Below are positions 10,991-21,796 of a stretch of DNA of 64,000 nt, piece by piece. Origin of the DNA: Hofstenia miamia. Taxonomy: Eukaryota > Xenacoelomorpha > Acoela. A program made the position numbers and the translations under genes. Location: assembly GCA_004352715.1 (NCBI GenBank), contig SCFE01000090.1:1219470-1283469 (forward strand). The letters are read 5' to 3'. Each line of letters opens with the position of its first letter. Within the stretch, counting starts at the first letter, position 1. The notes below the pieces were generated by a model that did not search any database, was not told the origin of the DNA, and saw only the letters and a list, made by a program, of their open reading frames with translations.

Positions 10991-13900
10991 CTTTACAAAA
11001 TGCAAGATAATTGTTGAATCTCTGTCAACAACAAAATTGCTAAAATATCACTAAGTTTCATTTAAATTTTCAAAACGATTAAAGAACTAAGAACCTCTGG
11101 AATATGAAAATTACACCAAACTGTAAATTTTCAAAGAGTGTAAGTCACATTTTGTGATAATCCTTAATAAATATTCTGTATTTCATGAATAAAGATGGTA
11201 CATTGAAAATATTATTTCCTTTAGGAAATTTGTAAAGCATGTGCATTCTATCAGTGAGATTATTTTGAACAAAGAAATCGGAGGCAATTGAATTTTGCTT
11301 AGAAGGTGCGAAATAATACTTATTCTTGTAATTGAGACTGCCACTTTTTACTATGCTGTCAAATTTCTTATGAAAATTTACGTTGCTGTCGACATTTAAA
11401 ATGAGTAATTTCTGCTATATTTTTATCGTTTATTTGTAATGTAAATTTGGCCTTTTTAGTAATTTTACTTTTTATTATACAAATTGTGTTCTGGTAGCAT
11501 TGAACCTTCTACAGAGTTACTTGCTGAAGTATTATTGTGTCATTCACGTATTACAAAATGTCAAAGGTAATGTTCTTATTTAATTATTAATATAAATATT
11601 AAGGGCAATGGGTCTAAAATTATTCATTGTGTGTATCTGAGATATTGTTATGTAATTTTTCCCTTTTCTTTCCTTTGCAGAAATAAATTAAGTCTAAGAC
11701 GATGCTACTAGAACACTTTAACTTTTAATTTTATGATCTAGACAGTCAAATTTTGGAAAAGATATTACACTTCGTGAAATGTTTCTCAAAAACTTTGCTA
11801 ATGGGTGATGTCGGTAAAATATGGCGAAAATGAGACCCAAATTGGAGATGTAGTTTTAATATGTTGGCTAGTTTTAGTGGATTTGGGAAAATAGAATATC
11901 GAATACATATATTCATTATATCGAAGAGAGGATTACTAATTAAATTAGCTCGTTTTTAATTAGAAACGGCCGAATGCATTGTGGAACATTAGATATATTT
12001 TTCAATTTCGGTGTTGCTTTTCAAGATTCGTGCTTTGTTACATAACGAAGACTAAATTTTGAGTAAAAAGTTTCAATAGCTTTTTCGTAGATATATTCTA
12101 CGTTTTCGTGGTCATCGATTGATTTTAGAAACCATGATAATTAAGTAGATAAAATCAAATATTTAGTTACAATTTTCCTGCATTGAAGAAAAAAATTGAG
12201 AATTATAGGTGACTCTAGCAGAGGAGCTTTAAGCAACTTTGCATTTATTTACATAATCGGGACAAAATCGTAGATTTATTTTAGCTTTTCGATCTGAAAC
12301 CATTTATCATCCTAGACTTTAAGGCAATTTCTGTGTCAGTTGTCAACAAACCAGAAATAAATCAAATTGAGTTCTGATAGAAGGGCGACAAAAAGATGTA
12401 TCAGGCTTAGCGGAGTTTTCATTGATTGTGGTATGCTTTTAACGTTGCATCATGCAAAATATTGTTTTTTTAAATTGTAAAAATTTAAAAGTCTTTAGCA
12501 TAAATTCTCACAAAGGCATATGATAGAAATATTTTTTAGCTGTTAAAATCAGTACTTTCACAGTTGAGGAGTTGTATTTGACTTAACAATTGGCTTTCTT
12601 TCTTTGTAAACAAAACAAAAAAATTCGCCGGTTGGATTCAACCGACTTAAATCTTTTGCTACAGTTTTCTTCTTTATCTTCCTCAATTCAGTTTATTTAA
12701 TTTTTCGTTACAATTCATCCATTTGCAAAGGTCATTGAAAAATAAAAAACTTTCTTCTAGATAACGTACACTATTTGAAAGAAGTTTAGTTATTTATTGA
12801 GACTTTTTTCCACTCCGTGAGCTTTCAATTACGCTGGCTGGGTAGAATATTTTCTATTTTAAGCAGCAGAAAAATTGTCACCTATTATTATTTAATTTTA
12901 CATTATGCTTACATCCGGTGAAACACAGAAACATCTGAGTGTCTACTTACCCTTAAGCAACACAGAGAACTTGTAAAACATTTTATGCTCTTTGAAGAAA
13001 GTTTATGGGTTTATATCTCAAAAACTAATAAAGGCCTTGTGCACGACACGCCTCAATTGCTTTAGGAGATCTGTGCCCATATCAAAAAATAGTTAAATTT
13101 CTTTGTTGCTTCCATTGACTCGAAACATTATAATTATATAACCGTTAGTTGTGAAAAGAATCTAAATATTTTTCAAAAGTTCGAAATTTTTATTAAAAAA
13201 TACTTAGTTTTTTGAACTTTTTCAGGACCGGCAATGCTTTTTAATAGGAGTTTTCAACAGTGCACTCAAGCTTGTTTCTCAGGAGACATGTCCATGCGAT
13301 TTACAATATTCTTAGAGAGTTTGGACAAAATGTTTTGTAAATTTGGAAAAACGGCTGCTTAAGGCTGAGATACTTTCACAAAAGTCTTCGTTCTTGAATG
13401 ATGCTTTGTTATATTTTAATATACAATTCAAAACTTTGGCTTTCTAGTTACTGCAATTTTTTGTTATCACTCGAATTTCATTATTTCTGGGTTAGCGTAC
13501 CATATGCCGTCCGAATAAAATATTTGCAATTCTAAAATTTTCATATTAAAAATTTAAAAATTTATGTTTAATATTTGTTTTGAATTACAAAATTTGCATT
13601 AAGTTTGAATGGCACAATATTTAATAATACTTTAACGATGAACAACAAGATTATTTGAATTTTATCGATCTTGAGACTGTCATTTCCAGAATTTGACACT
13701 GAAATTTGAGGTATTCACAGAAATGACAGTGATTATTTGAGTTATCACAGCTTAAAAGTTGAATAATAAACAAATATTAATTTTCAACACATTCTCTTAT
13801 TGATTCCTTGCAGGCAGAGTTTTTCTTGTGCTCTTTTGTAAACTGTTTGTTATTCATACATTTATTTTAAGAAGGGAAATTTTTTGGTTATCAAAAGTTC

Positions 13901-15280
13901 GCATAGCCCTGCCAGAACTAAGGGTCAATGAATTTGGCAAGTAAAAATTTAAACACCGTTATAATTAGGATTATATCCATGTGACTTGATACTTCGTGCA
14001 TGTCTACTTTAAGATACAATCCTTTTTAAAAAATCCATCATGGCTGCAATATTATTTGCCACCATTAAGTAATGGCTTCATTAATAGGAATCAATGAGCA
14101 AAACTCATGAACTTTAATGCTTTTAGTGAACGTTTATGAGTCGTCAGAAAGCTAAATTTTATTTTAATTATAATTATTTAGCATAACTTTCGCAAAATTA
14201 TATGGTAAATCCCATTATTACAATGATCCATGTAGGTGGATTTATAAACTCTGATAACTGTGAGAAACATGGCCAGTACTAAATACTGCTTCAATAATAT
14301 ACCTAGCGCTGCTCAAAAATTAATTTTAATTTAATGGAAAAATATTTTCTTTAAAATCCATTAATGGAAATCACAGAAATGAAAAATTAATCATGGCCAT
14401 TATTAGTAAATTAATGGCCATTTTAGGAGAGCATATGATAATGCAGAAATTCATTAATTTAAGTTTTTTTACATCAAACTCTACAAATATTTGTGAAGTG
14501 TGCAATTCAATTGATCGTATACCTTTAGGTTTGCATACCAAAACACTATCTATCAATCAGATTTATTTCCGTGTTTCAAAGTACATAGTTGCTCTACTGT
14601 GCAATGACATTTTGACATGGGGCCCTGTTGAGCCATCACATTGAAGGTTGCTACACCTAGACCTTATATTTGCACAAATTTTTCTATTGAAAAGTGTCAA
14701 ATAAAGATAAATTTGAAAGATTTTAGATAAATTTGGAAGGTTTGAGATTTGCTTGGGTGAAAAAAAGTACCAACCCACAGTGTTGTGGTTGGTCAATGAG
14801 TATTGATATCAAAAATAGTTTGTGTTTAGATAAGCTTACTTGTGATAAAAAAAGTAGCACTGAAAGGTGTAATGTTTGAATAATTCAACTTGATTACTTA
14901 AGGAAATACAGCTTAACAAAGTTATAAAACAATTTCAATAATGGCCATTAATGGTGCTCTTAAAAATTAATTAATGTTCCAAGAAGTCAATTAAGCAATT
15001 TTAAAGCAAGAGCAATTCCTTTAGATTTGTTGCTGAAAATACAAACAACATTTTCTGCGTATATGCAATAAAAGTCAAGAACGTCCGAACTACATTTAAG
15101 AAGTGTGGATAACATCATTTGAATAGCTGCTGGACTTTACCAGAAGCAGAAGTGAAAATACATAAGCAGTACATATCCGGAAAGAATCTTGTTTGCTTTG
15201 TATATATTTGCTAGATTTAGATTTTGACCTAATTTAAATATATGTTACAAATTATTGAAAATAGTGTACTTTTGTGTTAT
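10991..15280. other. AT-rich stretch, one possible degenerate repeat
   Basis: No gene is recognised. At 14300-15010 the words AATGGCCATT, GCTC(T/A)AAAAATTAATT and CATTAATGG recur in both halves, which may be the remains of a small transposon. No clean inverted ends or target duplication were found. Confidence 0.45.
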
Positions 15281-15894
15281 CCCTCACACTCAAATAATTG
15301 CAAAAATATGCTAGTTTATCAATATAATAATTAACATTCTTAACCTTAACACCAACCCCAACCTTTACACAAACCCAAGCCATAGCCCTAACCTTAAACT
15401 AAGCTAACCCACACCTTAGTCCAAACCCTATCCTAAACCATACCCCAAACATTATGTAGAAGGAATATGGAAATTTGTTATTAATATCGGTAAGTTTCAA
15501 TATGAATTACAAAATAATTTTAATATACAACTATTTATATGTTAATAGTGGTTCAACCACGCGGCTTTGGTTTGTTTACAAAGCAATTATAAGATTTGGC
15601 AATGTTTATTCAATCAACACAGCGCCTTTTCCCTCACATCTTTTCACGTACTTACTTTGTTTCAAAGCCTCCTTAACAAGCTTTGCTTTGTTCAAAATGA
15701 ATATGTTTTCATTGAGTCCGCTCTATCATGATGAAGAAGATAGTATAATGTTAGGTTTATGGTTTGGAACAAGATTAGGCTTAGAGTAGAATTTAGCTTA
15801 AAATTAGGATTGTGATTAGATTTAGGGTTAGTGTTATGTTTATTATTATTGTGTTGATATATTAGAAATTTTTTCAATTATTTGGGTGGGGGGG
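15281..15894. mobile_element. MITE with C-run termini and CCTAA/TTAGG-like subterminal DNA (copy 1)
   Basis: Left end CCCTCACACTCAAATAATTG and right end (reverse complement) CCCCCCCCACCCAAATAATTG form inverted termini. The similarity extends for about 45 bases (AAAAATATGCTAGTTTATCAA against AAAAATTTCTAATATATCAAC). Inside each end is a long degenerate run of CCTAA/CCAAACC words on the left (15340-15450) and TTAGG/GGTTTGG words on the right (15748-15835), so the whole element is roughly symmetrical. The middle has no coding capacity. A second, partial copy in the opposite orientation lies at 35132-35645, which shows that this is a dispersed family. No target duplication could be fixed. Confidence 0.75.
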
Positions 15895-16553
15895 AATATA
15901 ACGCAAAAGTTCAGAAAATAGATCAATATCAATAAAATCAGAAAATGTCAAACCGTGGTCAATGTAACTGCATTAATCGGAAATTTCTTAGGTATGAAAA
16001 GGGTAGATATGTATATATATACGCACTTGACTAAACTGGATTTCAATATTATTATTTAGGGCTTCAAAGCTTTATGATAACAATTAATATTTTTAGAAGT
16101 TCTTTGAGAATTAAATTTAGTGCAAAAACATTGCCTTTAACAAAATCAATTTTCTATTAATGAATAACAATCATCTCAATGAGAAAAGCAAAACACTCTA
16201 CTTGTCAAAATTCTATAGTTGTCTGCCAAATTCTTGTTATCTATATTGATAGCCACGTATTTATGTAAAACATCATTTATTTTGTTTATAATGCAAGTAA
16301 AGTTTTATTGTTAAATGCATTACTTCATTTTTGAAAGTTTTTCCTTTAACATTAGTATTTAAATTATAGATGGGCTTTCTTAATTCTACTACTACCCAAA
16401 ATATAAAAGTTTATTTATGCACATTGTTGTGGAAAAAAACATTGTGCTTAATCCTTCATTCCATCCCAAAGTTGTGATACCTTTTCAACAAAAATTGAAA
16501 TACTCAGACCTTGCAAAAGTATAAAAATTTATTTGCAACTGGGAACTAACACA
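15895..16553. other. Non-coding stretch
   Basis: No gene or repeat is recognised. Confidence 0.5.
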
Positions 16554-16778
16554 TTATAGAGACATAGCTCCAATTTTATTATTTAAAAATGCTTGAAGTA
16601 TTTTGAACAACTCCCATTTGCATATAGCCCTATACATATGTAACATTTTCCAGCAATTTTGGGGATGCCAGATATAACTCCAGTATTCAAAACAAGACGA
16701 GCATAAAATTTGAGTAGATTTTCGACCCATCTCAATCGTTACTCCTCTCAAATTTTTTTTAATCAACTGAATCAACAC
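16554..16778 (-). pseudogene. Possible LINE RT C-terminal fragment
   Basis: A 74-codon open stretch contains YWSYIWHPQNCWKMLHMYRA. The pattern Y-x-x-x-I-W-x-P followed by an amphipathic helix resembles the segment after the RT domain in CR1/Jockey-type LINEs. It is the only recognisable part and there is no supporting context. It runs opposite to the LINE fragment at 16905-17720. It could be chance. Confidence 0.3.
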
Positions 16779-16904
16779 TTATTTAAAGCAGAACAATATA
16801 TTGTTTCCCACCCAGTACAGTTAGTTACAGGATAGCACTTTAGATGACCTATTAAACCTAACAGATTCTACTTAAATGAGAATATAACAAACAGTATAGA
16901 ATTA

Positions 16905-17720
16905 CTTGAATTTGAAATTTTAAACTTTAAAATACCTCAAGACAAACTAGCCAATTATGGCTTTAGTATGAGATCTAGAAAGTTAATAGGCTTTTAAGTA
17001 AACGTTTTCAAAAGTTAAAATAATTAATTCATATTCAATTTATGTATTTGCTACAAGGGGCATAATAAAAGGCACAGTACTTGGACCAATTCTTTTCACT
17101 TTATGTAGCAATTATATAAATTAGAACTTTGAAATTCTGCAATACGCCAATGATAACTATATTAATTAGGGATGTTAACTTATTTACACCCAAAAAGGAA
17201 TCTTGCGAATAAACTCCAAAAAATTAAAAGATACTTCATTCACAATACGTTGACTATGAACAGTAGCAAAACACAATTTTGGTGTTGTATTTACTTCAGT
17301 TCAAACAGAGTATTTAGCATTAAAACTATCTAAGAATAAGCCACCAATTTCTCAAGCCACCGCAATCAAAGATCTAGGCGTTGCATTAGATTAATACCTT
17401 AATTTTCAGAAGTGCATAAACAGCTAAATCAGAAAATTGAGCATGAGAGTATGTATTCGAAGAACACACTTTAAACAGATATATTTCAGAAAGTTTTCCA
17501 AAATCAGTGAACAGGTAGCAAGTGAAAAATTTCTAAACTTGAAAATACTATGCCCTGCTTACTACATAAAGTATGCTTGTTTATTAAACATGCAAAAACT
17601 ATGTTTCGCACAAAACTTCCCTAATAACCGATTTAAATTTTATTTAATTTAATATGCTATCCGAGCATCAAAAAGAGAACATTTAAGAAAATACTTCAAA
17701 AAAATTTATTAGTGAAAAAT
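16905..17720 (+). pseudogene. Degenerate LINE reverse transcriptase fragment
   Basis: Pieces of a LINE RT appear in order but in shifting frames. DKLANYGFS at about 16942 resembles the helix before the palm. RGIIKGTVLGPILF at about 17058 matches the G-x-x-Q-G-x-x-L-G-P-x-L-F box, with Gln replaced by Lys. LQYANDN at about 17137 stands where F/Y-A-D-D would be, with the first catalytic Asp changed to Asn. Downstream, AIKDLGVALD and YLNFQKCIN match the region after the palm, and a last open piece spans 17437-17652. Several stops and the altered active site make it inactive. The clade is likely CR1/Jockey-like but is not certain. Confidence 0.65.
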
Positions 17721-18833
17721 TTCAAATATGGAACATCTAATCAATTAAATTCATAGCAAAATAAGTAGATATTTTTTAATTTGTAGAGTAGTGTTGTTTT
17801 AAAATTATATTTTTGAAAATTTGCTTTGTTCGTGTAATGTATGATTGTTGTATATATTTAAAAATTTTGTAAGTACAGAAAAAACTAATGGGGCTTGAGA
17901 AATCCTTCTAGAGGAAAAAAATAGTTGGGATTCATTGTTGTTCTTATAGATTGCCTGAGTATTTGTGCTTGAATTAATTATAATAGGCATATATAATGTC
18001 ATCATATCAATAGCTGGTTTTGCTGTTTTTGAATAATTTTTGAATCACTGAACTAGGTTTGACTGCCTTACTGAATTTTCAAATCAGGTGAATAATCATT
18101 AGCAGACTTAAAGTTTCATCATTTAGAAGCGTCACAATGGAATATACTTTCATCATGTAAAGTGTAAGTGCAATGTGTGAGTTTGTACTCATATGATTCA
18201 AGTAGAATTCAATTTACTGATACCCTTATACAAAGACAGTTTTACGTCAAATGGTAATTGATTTCTTCATTTTGCTGAACTGCTAATTGCAATTCGTAAA
18301 ATGACACGTCCGCAGTAAATATGATTCAGAAGCCTGTCACAGCAGCCTGCTCTCAAAACAATAATAAAAGCAAAAATCACGTCGAAAAGATAAATTAAAT
18401 TTAATTGAAGATTCTTTTTTGGCAGTGTTAAGATTAGATATCACGTGGGAGTGTCTGGGTGTCACAACTAGATTAATAATTGCGGACAAACAGAATTAGT
18501 TCTTACATTTATTGAAATAGATAGAAAACGTCACTTTTGAAGTGGTATCATGTGTCCCAAAGCTTTTCAAATATAAATTTATCACGGTTGTTCACTCAAT
18601 GACCAGCAAATTAACTAGAAAATAATTGTGGGCAATGAATTGGCTATCATTTTCATAACATATTATTGCGGCCAGAAATGGATTTTTTGTGTGATGTTTT
18701 TTATATGACCCTTGAAGTAAATGTCCAGTAAATGTATAAATAATCACTTTGCAAACAATGCCATAGTTAAAGTTTATATTGTTCTAAAACAAAAGTTTAG
18801 CCTAAATATTTAAACAAGCTGCGCTTACTGTTG

Positions 18834-18836
<3 letters not shown>
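17721..18836. other. Non-coding stretch
   Basis: No gene or repeat is recognised. Confidence 0.5.
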
Positions 18837-18867
<31 letters not shown>

Positions 18868-19064
18868 NNNNNNNNNNNNNNNNNNNNNNNNNNNNNNNNN
18901 NNNNNNNNNNNNNNNNNNNNNNNNNNNNNNNNNNNNNNNNNNNNNNNNNNNNNNNNNNNNNNNNNNNNNNNNNNNNNNNNNNNNNNNNNNNNNNNNNNNN
19001 NNNNNNNNNNNNNNNNNNNNNNNNNNNNNNNNNNNNNATATATATATATATATATATATATATA
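18837..19064. repeat. (AT)n microsatellite interrupted by a 170-N gap
   Basis: AT tracts at 18837-18867 and 19038-19064 flank Ns at 18868-19037. The gap was probably caused by the microsatellite itself. Confidence 0.9.
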
Positions 19065-19074
19065 GTTTCTAATG

Positions 19075-19330
19075 ATTCACAAAATCGATACAAATGGTTG
19101 CGTCTTCAATGTCGAATTCTACTGCCAGCAACTGGACCGTATACATGAAAATTCATGTAAATTTTTTCTTCTTTAGTGCCTTAAAAGCGAGTGTTGTTTC
19201 AGCAGTACAATACCATGAAGACAATGGAAAAGCTTGAGGAATTTTACGATGTTGAGGTGGTGTCACAGTTGCTTTCCCACCCAAATGTTTCCACCATCTG
19301 ACTACGAGCTTTTTACTATTCCTACTGCTA
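19075..19330 (+). pseudogene. Tc1/mariner transposase C-terminal relic
   Basis: A degenerate piece of a mariner-family transposase, an enzyme that cuts and pastes DNA transposons at TA sites. VEFYCQQLDRIHE (from 19111) matches the mariner segment ahead of the second catalytic Asp. VLFQQYNTMKTMEKLEEFYD (from 19191) corresponds to the family box normally reading QQDNA-R-P-H, then the K-L-E-E-L helix. PPSDYELF (19291-19314) matches the box with the third catalytic Asp. The second catalytic Asp is Tyr here, and frameshifts separate the pieces. The upstream half would lie in the gap or is lost, and no terminal inverted repeats were found. Confidence 0.7.
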
Positions 19331-19645
19331 CTTTACATTTAAGAAGTTCAAAGTAGAGAATTTTTCAAACCCGACCGTAGCATTGTTTTAAATTTGATAA
19401 AATATGCATATTTTTTAACAATATGCATTCATTCAAAGTGCTTAAGATATGCATAAAATTAAATATACATTTTAATAGTATTAATGCATATTGGGTTGCT
19501 TCTGGTAATAAATTAATAAAGTAATAAAATTCTAAAAGTGATTATTTTGTTATTGTTCTTTAGGAATCAAATATTACAAAGTCAGTTAAATTAATTATAC
19601 ATATGTTATGTAATACTTGCGATCTTTATTATGCATAGAACGATT
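19331..19645. other. Non-coding spacer
   Basis: AT-rich spacer with repeated TATGCAT words between the mariner relic and the copia element. Nothing else is seen. Confidence 0.5.
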
Positions 19646-19770
19646 ATGCCACGATTCTTCTTGGGTACCTGCATTATGAGATCCCACATTTTAACATCCT
19701 TCCTCCATTGGATATAACTAATATCCCGGTTACTTGGATCGAACACCGGTGGATTTTTCAAAAGAGACAT
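19646..19770 (-). pseudogene. Second, truncated copia gag start beyond the 3' LTR
   Basis: From ATG at 19770 the frame reads MSLLKNPPVFDP and continues to MWDLIMQVPKKNRGI. It is nearly identical to the start of gag at 29874 and breaks off near 19646 after about 42 codons. Similarity to 29751-29874 is only broken by scattered substitutions. Because it lies downstream of the element's own 3' LTR, it belongs to a second unit sharing that LTR. Confidence 0.85.
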
Positions 19771-19771
19771 T

Positions 19772-19782
19772 CTCTGCTACCA
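19772..19782 (-). other. Primer-binding site for initiator-Met tRNA
   Basis: On the minus strand TGGTAGCAGAG lies one base after the LTR end (TATATAACA). It matches the complement of the 3' end of animal initiator-Met tRNA as I recall it. The copy at 29876-29886 has one change (TGGTAGTAGAG). Confidence 0.75.
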
Positions 19783-19783
19783 A

Positions 19784-19872
19784 TGTTATATACAATATGA
19801 ATAGAACATACAACAGCTTCGTAATCAATTATTACCACTACTAAAAACTAATAAAATTGGCTTAGTAAAACA
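19784..19872 (-). repeat. Copia 3' LTR (89 bp, internally deleted)
   Basis: On the minus strand it begins TGTTTTACTAAG and ends GTATATAACA, so it has the usual TG...CA ends. It matches the 145-bp LTR at 29888-30032 except for a 56-base internal deletion near its start. On its left are a primer site and gag start, on its right the polypurine tract. Confidence 0.85.
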
Positions 19873-19874
19873 TT

Positions 19875-19901
19875 CAAATTCCTTATTTTTCCTCTTTTCC
19901 T
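19875..19901 (-). other. Polypurine tract
   Basis: The minus strand is almost purely purine (GGAAAAGAGG, AAAAATAAGGAA) between the pol stop codon and the 3' LTR. This is the position expected for the primer of plus-strand DNA synthesis. Confidence 0.7.
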
Positions 19902-21108
19902 AGACCAACCAATACTGTTGTAACGTCATCCGACTTGCTTTCCTGTCCTTCGTTAATCCATTGGCGAGCATATCATGTGTATTAAGATATTCCTGTAAAA
20001 ATTCCTTCTTAACACAATCACGTATTTAATTGAAATCCATCACCAATCTCTTCTCCAATGGATTCGATCCAGCCTTTATTCCATTAATGAGCGATTGACT
20101 ATCAGTGTAAACTGTATATAGACAATACAGCTTAGTCATTGAATGCAAAACATTTCGCACATGATACATAAGGTCAAGCGATTCAACGAGAGCAATGGTT
20201 TCAGCAGCTATTGTAGAACGTGTTACGCGTCTTAATTTTCTAGATTGAAAAACAATGAGATCAGATCCCCAGAAAAGTAGACAACCGCCCCAACTTGGGC
20301 TTCCAATTGACGCGTCTGTATAAAGAAACAGCGGTGGTATAAAATTAGTAACACCAGAATGGATATTATTAAGCCTTTTGATGTTAGATGTACCTTATAA
20401 GTTTATTCAAACAATCAAAATCACCCTGTTTGCAGCACCCAATTTTTGACGCAAGCTTCGCAGCATTTAATGATAAATCCGATCTTGAAGTAGTAGCAAG
20501 CCAAAGTAATTTGCCAACTGCTGATTTCAACGTTTCCATGCTGCTTAAATTAAGTGTCAGGTTATCAACGAAATTAGTTTGAGACAGTTGAATACAATCG
20601 TTCAGTTTGCGAATTTCAGCACCCAGAAATTTCGTCCACTCAGGACAGATTCTCTTTATCTTGAAAACATCGAAAACAGTGCAAATACTTTTTTGGATCA
20701 TAGTAATCCAAATTTTAGCATCAGATATGCAAAAATCATCAACATGAATAACTATGACACCACATAGTTGTGCATTTTTAGAAAATGTAAGCAGTGCTTT
20801 GTCAGCTTTGCAAGTGACATCTCCCATGTGATAAAGTTCTTGGCTTACTCTCTCATACCATAGCTTAGAAGTATCGTAAGGCCATAAGCACCAACTTGAA
20901 GTTGCCATAGAATGTCCGAAGCCCACAACGCCTCCGGAGGAGGTATAACAAACACTGGCCGCTTCAGAATCATACCTTGCAAAAAGCTGATCTTAACATC
21001 AATAATCATAAGATCTCAGTCTCTAGAATTTGAGAAGGATGATGTTAAACGTAGAGATAGTCGTGAAGCCGTCGGTGCATATGATTCAGGCGTATCAGTA
21101 TCCTGGTA
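19900..21108 (-). pseudogene. Copia pol: RT core and RNase H
   Basis: C-terminal part of the copia polyprotein. In order: ESYAPTASRLSLRL, a TGA stop in place of Trp near 21020, IDVKISFLQG, RPVFVIPPPEALW, a one-base frameshift after QVGAYGL near 20890, KLWYERVSQELYHMG, and the catalytic HVDDF at 20746-20732. Then come FLGAEIRKL and GKLLWLATTSRSDLSLNAAK, which match the copia RT thumb. RNase H follows in another frame with TIAAETIALVESL and VYTDSQSLINGI, and the C-terminal LANGLTKDRKASRM. The TAG stop is at 19902-19900, next to the purine tract. The segment starts exactly where the nested LINE ends. The catalytic Asp pair is kept, but the frame breaks exclude activity. Confidence 0.9.
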
Positions 21109-21200
21109 CCTGGCGTTTGGCGTGTACTTGTTACACGTCTCTCTGTCTCAGCTTTTCGCGTATTTCTTGCTTTTGTTTCACTTTGCGTTGCTATCCTATC
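20838..21200. repeat. Contig-end duplication, copy 1
   Basis: These 363 bases recur at 21222-21584 on the far side of a 21-N gap (21201-21221). They are nearly identical until the last dozen bases before the gap. This is best read as two unmerged contig ends or haplotypes, not a biological repeat. True copia and LINE coordinates are about 384 bases shorter than shown. Confidence 0.9.
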
Positions 21201-21221
21201 NNNNNNNNNNNNNNNNNNNNN

Positions 21222-21584
21222 TCTTGGCTTACTCTCTCATACCATAGCTTAGAAGTATCGTAAGGCCATAAGCACCAACTTGAAGTTGCCATAGAATGTC
21301 CGAAGCCCACAACGCCTCCGGAGGAGGTATAACAAACACTGGCCGCTTCAGAATCATACCTTGCAAAAAGCTGATCTTAACATCAATAATCATAAGATCT
21401 CAGTCTCTAGAATTTGAGAAGGATGATGTTAAACGTAGAGATAGTCGTGAAGCCGTCGGTGCATATGATTCAGGCGTATCAGTATCCTGGTACCTGGCGT
21501 TTGGCGTGTACTTGTTACACGTCTCTCTGTCTCAGCTTTTCGCGTATTTCTTGCTTTTGTTTCACTTTGCGTTATTTTCGTATC
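21222..21584. repeat. Contig-end duplication, copy 2
   Basis: Offset by 384 bases from copy 1 (20838-21200). It contains the same end of the copia RT and the same LINE 5' start (copy of 21109 at 21493). Confidence 0.9.
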
Positions 21585-21796
21585 TTGTTTTCTTCCTGTC
21601 ATCTAAAGTTATTTCTTTTATTTTCCCTTCACGTTTTCCTGTCCTTTGCTCTTTTTTCACCCCTACCTCCCTCCTGATTCATCCTGAAGATCCTTTCCCA
21701 CCCGCAGTTTGTTCCTCCCCATCCACCATTAAACGTAAGTTTTTGTTTTAATTTCTTTTGTGTTATTTTGCCGCACATCCTCTTTTTTTAATCAAG

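Noticed and set aside
14300-15010. MITE with AATGGCCATT repeats
   Set aside because: The shared words are mostly in direct orientation and no termini or target duplication could be fixed.
15340-15450. CCTAA-rich DNA as an internal telomere
   Set aside because: The units are irregular and mirrored at the other end of the MITE, and a second copy has the same layout, so it is part of the transposon.
15475-15789. 104-codon open frame inside MITE copy 1
   Set aside because: It has no ATG-like support or motif, and the copy at 35132-35645 does not keep it open; it is non-coding MITE interior.
20912-21751. Twin plus-strand frames beginning MSEAHNASGGG
   Set aside because: They are antisense to copia RT and identical because of the contig-end duplication; not genes.
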